Assembly (NCBI RefSeq): GCF_000471905.2
Contig: NW_006497672.1
Coordinates: 1,542,133-1,606,132, forward strand
Direction of reading: 5' to 3'
DNA length: 64,000 nucleotides
Source of the DNA: Amborella trichopoda
Lineage: Eukaryota > Streptophyta > Magnoliopsida > Amborellales > Amborellaceae
The notes under the pieces are model-generated. The model was given only the letters and a program-made list of their open reading frames with translations. It had not been told where the DNA came from and did no database searches. A program made the position numbers and the translations under genes. Positions 46,440-57,344 of this stretch are shown piece after piece (the stretch's first letter is position 1; each line of letters opens with the position of its first letter).

Positions 46440-47235
46440 TACATTTAACAGTGGGACCCATTGATACTCACTATTGTCTTGTTGATCACAAAACAATGGG
46501 ATCTCATTGTCCTTACCATCCCCAATTGCTATGACATTAACATAACTCGCATCCATAAAATTATCTTTATAGAACGCATCCTGATTCATCTCAGAACTGA
46601 ATCAGGTACCCCAGTTGCTATGACATTAACAAAACTCGCATCTATAAAATTATCTTTATGGAACTCATCCTGGTCCATCTCAAAGGATGAATAAGGTACG
46701 AGTGCCTCAATGGGTATGTAGGCCTTAATGGGCTCCATATTAACAACAATATCACCACTTGAGCACCCTCCACCGCCATAACTTTTAATCAGTAACAGTA
46801 AATATAAGTAATTAACATAAATCAGGTTGGCTGTTAATAGTAAAAACACCCCTTCAAGTGAACATTTTCCAATTTCTCATTAATCATCAATGTCTCTGGC
46901 TGAAGCTCATCTAACTCCGACCACGGATGGCTTTTAAGTTTCCCCAAACAGGAGTTCTTAAATTTCTGATTAACATAACACGGGAAAGGGGTTAAACAGA
47001 AGAGGATTTCGAAGTTCAAAAAGCATTTGGACCCATAACTAAATACCAAAAATAAATAGAACTAATAAGAACCTACTTTATTATGGTAAACAAATGTGCT
47101 GCTACTGATTTTGATTTTGAGATTACCTCCTTAACATCTTCAACAGTTTTCAATGGAATAGCCTATTCTTCTAAAATTTTCTTGTTGCGTGACCGCCATC
47201 TCATGAACTACCATTATTACAAGAATTAAGCGTAT
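46440..47235 (-). pseudogene. Exon-like fragments of an unrecognised gene
   Basis: Minus-strand pieces look like exons with splice sites. One ends ...TVEDVKE before GT (about 47128). The next starts [20 protein letters not shown] after an AG (about 46965) and ends near 46853 (...KLENVHLK). A third reads SGDIVVNMEPIKAYIPIEAL and onward (about 46770-46610). Part of the third is doubled: 46526-46614 and 46615-46703 are near-identical 89-bp copies. An in-frame TAG in the first piece argues for a pseudogene. I do not recognise the protein family. The position between inverted ends suggests transduplicated gene fragments. Confidence 0.35.
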
Positions 47236-47378
47236 TATCACACAAGATAATTTTTTTTAGCTCACTTAACAGATTACTTATAAAGGTATAAAGTAATATG
47301 AGAGGCTAATACATTACAATCCCAGCAATAAAAAGAGAAATCTCTCTCTCTCTCTACTTTATTTATTTATTTATTTTT

Positions 47379-48165
47379 TTGACAAATATCATGAACCTTT
47401 TATTGCTAACAAAAGAATCACCCAACTGGGACTACAACATTAGAAATAATAAGAGAGGGCAGAAGGAGCCATGCTTAGCCAAAGAATCAAGCGAGTTGGC
47501 CTCCCTATAAAAGTGGTTAAAAAAAGATTGTCAACATCTCAGCCAAATCAATAATCTGAGACCAAATTGAAACCAATTTCCATGAAACCCGTACATCTCA
47601 GCCAAATCAATAATCTGAGACCAAATTGAAACCAATTTCCATAAAACCCCTGACTCCCTCCTACACCATTGGATAGCATCATCGAGTTCCCCTCAACCAA
47701 ACAAGAACTTCCCAAATTTCTACTACAGAAAATCTTAAGACCCTGAAGAACGGCAAACCGTTCAGCCTGGTTTGCAGTAGCTTCCCCAACTGGGGCCTTG
47801 CATATGTGAAGATGATATTCCCATTCCAATCAGACACTCCCAATATCTGACGGATCTGGATTACCTTGAGAACTGCCATCAAAACTAAGTTTAAGAATCC
47901 CTTGTAAAGGGGAGTCCAAAAACTAATAGGTCGATTTCTTACCACACCCAAATTCAAAAGATTTTGAAGGTTAGACGTGACATCCACCTCCAAGATATCC
48001 CTCTCCTCATTAGATACCGCCAGAAGTGACCACAATGAATACTTAATTTTATCCAAACTCTGTCAAGAGGAAGACAGTCCCCATCAAAAGTGTGTCTATT
48101 TCTCTCTTTCCAGATCTCCCAAAGTACAATACCTTTAACAATCTTCCAAATATCTTCTAAATACC
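47379..48165 (-). mobile_element. LINE 3' fragment (linker and RNase H), minus strand
   Basis: The minus strand starts with LINE linker sequence (DIWKIVKGIVLWEIWKERNR) near 48150. It runs through RNase H remnants (48056-47548; VEGNSM near the middle) to a T-rich 3' tail at 47360-47379. Frames shift several times. It contains a 59-bp tandem duplication (47534-47592 and 47593-47650). It lies against the inner end of the right MULE-like terminal repeat. Confidence 0.75.
47534..47650. repeat. 59-bp tandem duplication in LINE fragment
   Basis: The segment starting 'acatctcagccaaatcaata' and ending in 'ccaatttccatgaaaccc' is present twice in succession with one or two differences. Confidence 0.85.
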
Positions 48166-48904
48166 TTACTCACTTTGGGTATATTTGGTATGGACAGTTC
48201 TGTGACACGCCTAAATGGGTTACTCGCTCTCTTCTACATGCTCTGCACTCTCTCCTCTTCCTTTCGACCTCTCTTTCTCAATCTCTAGATCTATAAATAG
48301 TTCCCTCTCTTTCTACTATAGGCTATTTCAAATGAGCTACTACGGGCTAGTTCAAATGGGTTACCGACTTAGCCGATGTGCCAACTTGAGATGGATTACC
48401 AACTTAGCCGATGTGCCAACTTGAGATGGGTTACTGACTTTACCGGCTTAGCCGATGTGCCAACTTGAGATGGGTTACTACTGGCTTAGCTGCTATGCCA
48501 AGTGAAATAATCTCAACCGCCCCATTTGAAATGAATGGTTAAAAGTTGGAGAAGGATAGATCTTCTGTGCCGTAAGAAAAGCATAGAAAGCTTTACAATA
48601 AAAGATTTTTACTTTTATTTATTACCTCACACAATCCAACCAAGATGGACTTTATTTCCAGGCAAGTTGTAGCTATAATGTGGAGTGAAAATATTTAATA
48701 TTTAAAATTGAAAGATCCCTTTTAGCCTGACAAAACCCACTTTATATAAACCATGAGTGGTTGCACACGATTAGACAAACCATACAGAAACCTTTGGCAA
48801 TGGAAACAGAAATACCATGCCAGAGAGGACTTCATACAACACACACAAACAAAGCATTCATCGATATATATATAAAGCGACAATTCGTTGCCTAAACTTT
48901 GTGT

Positions 48905-51900
48905 CTAACTTGGTTTGCAGGGTGAGGCTCTAGCTCTGGGCGTCCTAACCTTCAACTGCTTCATCTTCTTCTTCTTCTTCTTCAATTTGAACTCCAAATC
49001 TTGAACTCTCCCATTCAATTCTGAAATCACCTCCAATTGCCTCTTTTCCACCATCTCTCTCAGCTTCTCCTTCTCTGTCAGCACTGCTGCTGCATAATAA
49101 TCACCACCCTGCATTTTTACTTCTCCCTCTCTATCTCTGTTTTCCTCCAATTGGCCTTTGTTCTCTAGTTTTTCGTGCTCCTCGACTGGCGGTTTTGAGT
49201 CTTCACATATCCCTCCACTGATCCTTTTGCTCTTAGGTTCTTCAGAATACTCATCGCTTCTCTCAGTAGCGACTTGGACTGGATCTGTCCCTTCCACAGG
49301 AGCAGTCAAGTTAGAAACAGGTGGCTTGGATGGAGGAATTTGACCTTGTTCAGCAATTTCATATTCTGGTCCTTCAATTCCCTCATTGCCATGCTCTTTC
49401 AACTGTTCTCCTTTCTCCTCAATGGCAATGCACATGGGATCTGTTCTCCCCTCTAAGAACATGTTCCAGTTTGTAGATGATGGATAAGAAAGAGAAGCCT
49501 GACTTCGTTCCCCAGTTTTTGGCTCTGTTAGAGGATCAGAAACATACTGTTCATGCACCAGTCCCATGATGCTAGTTTTCTCAGGTTTTTTGGTATGGCT
49601 GCCTTCTTCCATAGTAGCAATGTCTTCAGGATTCGTACCTCTAACATCTGAGGAGATTAACCTTGTAGTGGCATCCTTCACTATCATCTTGGAGGGAGGA
49701 AGCTGACCTCCATCGATGTCACATGTGGCTTCCTCTGAAGGGTTGTCATTTTTTTCACCAAATGATTTTGATGTACTTCCTCCTCCACAGGAGGAAGTGT
49801 CGTCATGCACTGTCTCGCCATCGCTTTTCGATTGATTCGGAAAAAGCTCCACAGCCTTATCTTCTAAATCAACTGACAGTGCTAAATTAATACCTTCGAA
49901 CTCTTTATGCGAAGAATCCTCTACAACATTCATCTCATTGGCCATAACAGGTAATTTTGGTTCTGCAGAAACACCTTGGAGTGTTGATTCCTTACCATCC
50001 AGACAAGTCACATCCTCTACTGATTCTCTATCCTTCGAACAAGTCTCATCTTGTAAAGCGGCCGAAGATATCATACAAACATACAAATTTCCATTTTCTT
50101 CCACTTGTTGAGCTCGTGCATCCACATTCTCCTCTTTGTTAACATTGGCAAGTTGTTGAGCTTGTTGTGCATCCCATTCATTCTCTCTCTCAAATTTCAT
50201 GGTGGTCTGTTCAGCATGTGTATGAGTCACAATCAACCTTCAATTCGTTAACTTTATCAGCATCAACCTTCTCCAAGAGGGATTCACTATTAATCTCATC
50301 ATCTATCATGCTTCCATGTGCTGAAGGCTCTTCATCTCGCCCTTTTCCATCATCAGAAGATTATACTTCATCCTCTACAGGGACTTCCATGTCTGAAGAA
50401 CCCTTGTAGTGGTCTTCTTCCACATTGCTAATTATAAAATCCAAATGTGCAGTCGACACTGCTTTCGGTTCTTCACTTGGCAGTGCAGATAACAGGTCAA
50501 GTTTCTCCTATAAAGAAACTAGCTCCTTTGCTACCGATTTCCTTACATCTCTAACAATGGGATGCAATCCCTGAAAAATATTTCAAAACCACAAACAGTC
50601 TATTAATACAGATTCATACAATCAAATGATATGGCACAACCATAATGCTAAAGTGTTCATTTAGGTAAACCATTTCTCCCAACAGGTACTTTTCTTAAAA
50701 AATAGAATGACTTGTTTGTCACAATAGTATTAAGGAAAAAGAAGAAAAATAAGGTTCTCTGCAATAAAAAATAGTATTAAATCCAATGGGTTCTCATATA
50801 CAACATTTCAAAGTTCAAAACTGTTCCAACAGCTCTGCTCTAAAGAAGGGGGAAAGAAAATCTTATCTCAAACCAAGTTTTGACATATGAACTTCAAAAG
50901 TCTTGTCATCCTATCATTGGACTAACAACTTTTACCTTGAAAACAACGTATACATGTGCATGTGCATGTGTGCCTGTGGGGTATGGTCCAAAAATAAGAT
51001 GGGAAATTCAAAACAATTCATCCCATCACTCAAAAGATTTCTAGCCAGCTTTGGACTAAAATTGACTTGTGAACTACAGGGAACAATTCACCTTATTTGA
51101 AACCTATGTTGTGAAAATAGGCTTTCCACACTGATAATCCCTAGGTCAAGGTTTAATGCATAGATGCATATCATTTGAAAGGGTTGCAGCGTTACGGTTA
51201 AAGTTTGCTGCATTTTTGTGGTACATTACTAAGGAACTTCCAGAATTTTTTTATTTTTATTTTGAAAATGTTTATTTCCAGAATGTTGCTGCATGTTTAT
51301 ACACATTAGCAGTAAAGTAAGAAGGAAGAGGAGGAGTTCAGATCTCTTGCTAGTAGTTCTCCAAAAAACTTCACAAATGAGGTGTCCTAACGAGTTAAAC
51401 ACTAGACATTGTAGACAACAAAAGAGTTAAGCAGCTCCCAAAGAACTCGATTCACAAAAAATTATAACGGCAATAGATTTCCTGAAAATGTTAGAGCACA
51501 CCTCTGAACTGGTATAAAACATTTGAACTTTATCAGGCCTGAGTGGTAAAACCAAGCCATTGCCACATTAGACAACTGATAGCCCTGAGAAATTTACCCT
51601 CTTATTTGACCACCAGAATGTTTTGGTTTCACATTGATGGTCTTTTATCATCTTTACAATTTTTTGCAAGTGACATTATATATGCCAGAACATTCCAGTT
51701 CCAAAAATCAAGAGCAGCAATTCATCACCAGCACGGATAGACATTTCTAGCATCTTAAATTTGAATGCTACTATTTCCAGGTATCGAAAAATCAACTAAA
51801 AGCAGTCACTTTCCACCTTATCCTAAGGGCATGATTGCACATCTTCAAATATAATATTGTTCCTCCTAAGTGCTGATACTCTATATGGCTACCATTTTAT

Positions 51901-53954
51901 TTCCATCAACATATGAATTCTTCTTCACTTTCCTATGTTCAGTCTGATCATAGTTCCACATCTTGAGATAAAAAATTAAAAAAACAAAAACAAGGGCCAT
52001 AACCAGGTACTGGTCCCGCCTAAGCAGGGTCCCGGGAGGGGTAGGCTGAAAACGGTCCTAACCTTTGGCTTATGCACAAATTAAGCAAACAACGAGGTAT
52101 AATAAAACTAAACGGAAGGAATAGATTTCATTGTCAACAGAAAAATTCGTATAATAGAGAAACAAATACCTGGATGGTATCTAGTTGCAGAAGTAGAGTC
52201 ATTATACTCTCACTAATCAACATCCTCTGCTTTGGATCCTTTTGAAGCTCATGTGAAGCCTCCATGCCACAGATACGCTGCTGGATATCAGCAGCCTGCT
52301 CTCGAACTCTTGATATCCGCGTCAGCTTCTTCAAAGGCTCCCATTTCATCACCTCAAAACCACGATAAACACACTAAATTAAAACAGCTGCCTCCTCATC
52401 AGAAAATAGATTCCTACTCTTCTTATCCATGTCCTTCTCTTCACCTTTATTAGCTGAAGTACCCGCTATCATCTTCAAAATTGCACTTGCATCACTACCC
52501 ACATCCCTTTTCGATTGTTCTGTAGCGTCTGCCCTTTCCTTCTGTTCTACAATTTTTTCTGTAAGAGCAGGCCCTTGAATCTGAACCTCAGCATCCCCTC
52601 TTTCATTTTGGTCATTTTTCTCTTCCAAGTTGGTGATTTTCACTTGTTTCACAGCTGATGCAGAACATGGTTGCTCCATCTTCATGCTTGAATGGTCATT
52701 ATGAGGTGGGAGCTTATCCTTTACACCAGGGGGACTTGGAGACCTTGATTTACCATTGGCAGTTCTCTTCCTAGGTAAAGGATCAACCTGCAAACAAACA
52801 GGAGGGAGTTTAGAGGCTCTTCCTGGAGATGATGGCTTATTCATGACGCTCTCCAAAGCTTTTTTCTCCTTAGTTTCCTCCACCTGCTTGACAGGAATGT
52901 TCCTTATCGTAGATTCTTTCCCAGAAACTGAAAGATCACCTGCATCTTCAGTAGCTTCTGGTCTAGACTTCAAATTACTCATTGCACTTCCTTCATCCTC
53001 TCCCTCCACAACAGGAGCAAGCTTGAGCCTGCAACTAGGTTCAATAACTTTTTCTGAGTGATAGTTATTAATACACTTGGTGCCCTTCTTCTCGTCCTTA
53101 CTTGGCATATTATCCTTCCCACATGCTTCATCCTCCTGCTCCATCACAGGAACGATCTTCAGTTGGATAGGCTGCTCTGCAACTTCAGTGTCAGTATCAG
53201 ACTCCTGCTTTTTCTTTCCAGCCTCTTGTTGTCTATCATAATTTGGCATCCAAATAATCGGAAAAGGTAAACGACTCTCGTCTTCCCCACTTCCATTGGG
53301 AAATTTTGTCTCACTTGAATCCACAGGGAGCCAGTTATTTTGAACCACTCCGCCTGATTCAGATGGCTTATTTCCCTCTCTGCCATTCACCCAACCAGGC
53401 GGTATCCAGAAGATTGGAGAATATGGGGAACTCTGTGACTTCTTGCGATAAAAAAGATCCTGCCCGTGCTCAGCGTCTATTTTAGTATTCTGATTAACCC
53501 TCTCCGAATTCTTACTACGCCCTCCAGTTTCACTCATCTTTCGGTCACCACCATCGCTGCGACTGCTACAGATATGGCTAGGACATCCACAGAAGTGGGC
53601 TTTGGCCGCATCCTTGTCATCCTTGTAGCGGTCAAGATGACCACTATAATGGGAAGGAGGCACAAAATACACTGGATGCCCATTAGGATGGGAGTGATGA
53701 TCCCAAAGTGATGGTGGAGGTGAATGTCTGCAATAATAGTGTTGCCCAGAAGGATAGTAGCCATGGGGGTAGCAACCAAAGCAATGCTGATATTCTGGTG
53801 GACAAAAAAAGCCACTTCCATAACTTTGAGGTCCAAATTCCTTTATATAGTGTGGAGCTCCCTGACATTGAGGATTCCAATGTTGATAAGGAAATGCATA
53901 GTACTGGGGAGGATGATGAAGATATGGAGATGGATGTCCATAAGTAGGCACCAT
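48905..53954 (-). pseudogene. BAG6: BAG6-like co-chaperone gene (IQ plus BAG domain), disabled by stops and a frameshift
   Basis: Plant BAG6 binds Hsp70 through its BAG domain and calmodulin through the IQ motif, and is linked to heat stress, autophagy and immunity. Exon 1 (53954-52170) starts MVPTYGHPSPYLHHPPQYY, is rich in Pro/Tyr/His, and carries the FWIPPGW and FPIIWMP motifs seen in the family. It then holds the IQ segment (about codons 520-538) and the BAG domain start (EPLKKLTRISRVREQ). A 1599-bp GT-AG intron (52169-50571) follows. Exon 2 (50570-48905) starts GLHPIVRDVRKSVAKELVSL and ends in a Lys-rich coiled coil (LREMVEKRQLEVISELNGRV). In-frame stops lie at 52376-52374 (TAG), 50510-50508 (TAG) and 50363-50361 (TAA), with a frameshift near 50240-50212. 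The first 526 codons and last 443 codons are otherwise open, so the damage looks recent. A 526-residue product without IQ and BAG could still be made. Confidence 0.85.
50571..52169 (-). other. Intron of the BAG6-like gene
   Basis: The minus strand begins GTATTTGT and ends TATTTTTCAG. It splits the BAG domain between ...LLLQLDTIQ and GLHPIVRD, in phase 0. No coding frame or nested element was recognised in it. Confidence 0.85.
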
Positions 53955-54332
53955 TTTTCTTAAAATCTATCTATGAAGCTTATATTTGATTTGAATTGCT
54001 CCTCTACTATAATGAAGTCCACAAATTTTTCGCCTTGAGGAGCAACGAGAGATCGATCAAAATGAAGAAACCAAAATCTCCCTTCAAAATCTGCAGGATG
54101 AGACATATTTTATTGGAAGAAATGAAAAATGGAAGGGAAGCAATTGTACAAAGAACAAAGAAATCTGTAACCAGCCAACCAAAAATATAAGTCCATAGCC
54201 TAAATGAAAAAGCTCCTAAAGAAGAATGCAATCCATTTTTTTCATCAGATTATAAGGAAAATGGTAAAAGCAAAACAAAGGAAAGGATATTCAACAAGAT
54301 CTCCAAATCAAAAGAACTCACAATTCTTACTC

Positions 54333-54342
54333 CCTTATATAG
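54333..54342 (-). promoter_or_regulatory. Candidate TATA box of the BAG6-like gene
   Basis: The minus strand reads CTATATAAGG, about 380 bases upstream of the ATG at 53954. I looked for alternating GAA/TTC heat-shock elements nearby and did not see a clean one. The transcription start is not known. Confidence 0.3.
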
Positions 54343-54451
54343 TTCTGTTACTGTGCTAAAATTTCAAAAGAAAAAAAAAATGAAATAAGAACTTAAATAA
54401 GAATCTTAAACTCACGAATTGTACCAAATGAATGCATCGCAATTTTCAAAC

Positions 54452-54482
<31 letters not shown>
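54452..54482. repeat. (GATA)n(GA)n microsatellite
   Basis: About four GATA units followed by roughly eight GA units, upstream of the BAG6-like gene. Confidence 0.9.
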
Positions 54483-55380
54483 TTCCTTACGTGATTGCGT
54501 TTTGGGACCTGCCGAGCTTAACCCACGATCCAAATAGGAAAATTAACGGTGTGTAGACACACAATCCGCAAATACCCACTGGACAATTGATTGCTTTATT
54601 ATCTGCTGTGACCAACGATCCTCTGTTAGGGGAAGAGAAAGAGAGTGGCACTTCCTCTCCTCCTTCCCCCGCCTTCCAGACCTTTCACCCCGCACGCTCA
54701 AAGAAACCTCTGGATTCATCACCTACACATTACACGTGCGAGGTGGTCCCCTCTTTCAAAATGTCAAATCCATTCATCCTTCTAGACTCTTTGATATCTC
54801 AAATGGGCGATGCACCTTGCATCTGCAGATGGTGGCTCGAGATTTAGTTTCGACCTTTTAGTTGCAAAATTTAAAAGGGCAAATTACCCAAAAAAAAAAA
54901 AAAAAAAAAAAAGAAAAAATAAAAAAGAAAAAAGAAAAAACCAACTAAATAAAAGATAAAAAAATACCTAAACTACCATCCTTTACTTTTACTTTATCTG
55001 CCTCTCCCATCAATTCTACGAAAATAGCGGCTCTGATACTGTGCAAGTACTGTCCGGTAGTAGGGCTACGACACGTAAAATGTAGTTTGGCAAATGCAAA
55101 GGCGGTTCGACAGTAGATGTTACTTGATTCCAGGGCTCCCGCACTATGTAAAGCGCGGTTTGGTAATAGTCAGTTTTTGTCCGGCAGTTATCTTAAGGCG
55201 GTTCGGCAGCTCTGGCAATGTGCTATTGGGTCCAAAATTAACGTTAAATCTGACCAAAATGATTTTTGTGTATGGGAAAGGTATTTCTGTCTAAAAAATA
55301 AACTTTTTCTCTTGGGGGTATTTGCATAGAAAGTTTGTTTTAAAGAAAAGCGAGAGAAAAAATTAGGTTGCGGTAAGTTG
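54483..55380. other. Intergenic DNA upstream of the BAG6-like gene
   Basis: It contains a long A-rich run (about 54890-54960) and a GC-richer patch at 55020-55260 with 'ggcggttcggcag' and 'ggcggttcgacag'. This patch may be an old repeat. The 86-codon plus-strand frame at 54587-54847 has no recognisable domain. Confidence 0.4.
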
Positions 55381-55689
55381 CATAAAAAATGGGGTCTTTT
55401 TTTTATTTTTATTTTTAATATCTAAAAAATATAGATCCACCACATCTATAAACATTTGAAATTATTAAAAATAGAAGATAACTTGTTATGACATATATTA
55501 CTTGAATTCTTTTTTTCATATAGATCTTGAGGTCTAGATCATAAAGTTGAGAGTTATCCAAAATCGGCGCACTCTTGGATTTTTAAGGGGTACCTTAATT
55601 CAATAATACAAAAGCTGACACTTTATATATAAAGGATTTTTTAATTCTCTTTAAAAACCTCTCTAATATATATGGTGAAAATTATCTAC

Positions 55690-55975
55690 GGTGTTAAATT
55701 TACATTGTAAAAGTAAGGTGCATAACAAATCCACTTGAAAGAGGTTGTTTTGATTTTGACAAAACCCTACAATTGATCATCTTGATTTATATATATATAT
55801 AAAGAATTTCAAGTCTTAAAAATATATATGTAACATGTTATCCTTGCTGTCCAATTTCAAATCTTTTTAATGTTTATAGATCTATTTGATTTACCCCATT
55901 CTTCGATCTTTAAATTTTATAACTAGAGGTCAAAATAGAATTTTAGCCAACCATAAAGGTTTTCGGTACTGCATC
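55690..55975 (-). repeat. AT-rich MITE-like repeat, inverted copy
   Basis: In reverse complement it matches the units at 56.29 and 58.35 kb, through 'aaatcaaatagatctataaa' and neighbouring words. Divergence is high. A further, poorer match in plus orientation may lie at 55390-55660. Confidence 0.5.
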
Positions 55976-56291
55976 TTTTAGTAAGATTTAGAAGTGCGCT
56001 ATATTTTTGTTGTTTTAAGATTTCCACTTATACAACCACACCCAATATATCCCGGGTTCACATTTTCTACTTTTATCAAACTACATTTAACTCAACTATC
56101 CGAAATTTTTTCTTTACGAGTGAACAATGTATTTGGAACTTCAACTTGCAAACTTAATTTTTCTAGTGAATCTTAAGTTCAGAATTTGAAGGTCTAGACC
56201 CAGCTTTTGCTCAGAGATTGTGCGTGCTATATTAGCACCAAACTCCTTTTTACCGTTTTTTTCCTTCCTCGTTTTTTTTCTTCGGTGCGGT

Positions 56292-56672
56292 TTCTATAAG
56301 GTTGCAACCTTAAACAATTTAAGTAAGACGTACCTCCAAATTTTATCGTAACATCTAATTTTGATGTAAAAAGTTATTAAGATTATTTGAAAATCTATTT
56401 TTATATCTAATTATAAAATTTTAAACTTCAAAAAAAGTTAAAATCAAATAGATCTATAAATATATAAAAATATTAAAAATGGATGGTCTAGATAATGTGT
56501 TGCAAGATGCACTATTTATGGAACAAAAAATCTTTTTTCTTTTTTTCATATTCATAAATCTCGATATCGAGATAATCAATTAGAAGGTTTCCAAAATTAA
56601 AACAACCTTTTCCGATGGATTTTTGAGTTACATCTGTAATTCTACATTTTAAAGTTGCAACCTTAAATAATT
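56292..56672 (+). repeat. AT-rich MITE-like repeat, plus copy 1
   Basis: The unit begins 'ataaggttgcaaccttaaac' and ends 'aaagttgcaaccttaaataa', so both ends carry the palindromic word GGTTGCAACC or a variant. The interior includes 'aaatagatctataaatat' and 'aaaatggatggtctagataat'. It matches 58345-58700. Confidence 0.6.
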
Positions 56673-57344
56673 TTTTTTCTTTTACTTTTTTGAGTGAATG
56701 TTGGGTTTCCGCTTTCAGGTTCTAAATCTAGCTTTTAAATGAAAAAAAAGTTTAGTAGTTAAAGATCTAAACTCAACCTTCCAAATTAAATGATTGAATG
56801 GACTTTCTATCCTGAGACCGTATGCGGTTTCGACTTCCTGCACAAATTTATTTTATTGGAAGCTAGATCCAAACTTTCAGTTTAGATCTCAGCTTTAAGC
56901 CTTTCACTTGAAAAAATGGCTTTAGAACTTGACGTTACAAATACAACCCTCACTCCCCAAAAAAAGTTCAGTCCTAACATTGGACCTTAGATCGAAGGTG
57001 GTTGGGCAAAAGAAAAAAAAAACACACAGCATTAAAGATTTAATGTGAATGGTCAGATAGGGAATCTTTTTTAGAAAATTATAGATACCCCCAATTTGTA
57101 TTTTTATGCAATGCCTTCAACCCTTTCCCATGACCAAAAAAAAAAAAAAACACATATAACCCTAATACTATTTTTTTCATCCACAGCCAAGTACAAAAAG
57201 TTTATTTATTTTTTACCAAAATATCTTTATTTTGGCCACGTTTCTCACATTCTCTCTCTAAGATTGGCGCAACTTGTATAGAACCAGTCCAATACATTTT
57301 TTGTACTGGATTGGCTCTATATTCAACTTCTGCTGGTCCGGCAC
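56673..57344. other. Non-coding stretch
   Basis: AT-rich DNA with homopolymer A runs and no coding domain or clear repeat. Confidence 0.35.

Larger units (their letters stand above)
42976..48597. mobile_element. Probable long-TIR MULE-like element with captured or nested DNA
   Basis: The left end (42976, GGCAAGCTTTCTATGCTCCC) matches the MITE ends. The right end near 48597 reads, in reverse complement, AAGCTTTCTATGCTTTTCTT. Deeper inside, 43385-43530 matches the reverse complement of about 48200-48360. Shared words include 'gatttgaaatagcc', 'gagagagtaacccatttat' and 'aacccatttaggc'. The termini are therefore inverted over several hundred bases. No transposase is visible. The interior holds a tandem array, exon-like fragments and a LINE insertion. 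A clean 9-bp flank repeat was not seen, so the extent is inferred. Confidence 0.5.

Noticed and set aside
48190..48500. Tandem 'gccgatgtgccaacttgaga' repeat as a separate satellite
   Set aside because: Three to four copies only, inside the right inverted end of the MULE-like unit; treated as part of that end.
52134..52376. Reading the BAG6 stop at 52374 as the normal end of one gene and the BAG part as another gene
   Set aside because: The frame, the IQ-to-BAG spacing and the splice to exon 2 continue exactly as in one BAG6 protein, with no promoter or start between them.
54587..54847. 86-codon frame upstream of the BAG6-like gene, possibly divergent gene
   Set aside because: No domain, no splice context, and the composition is like the surrounding intergenic DNA.
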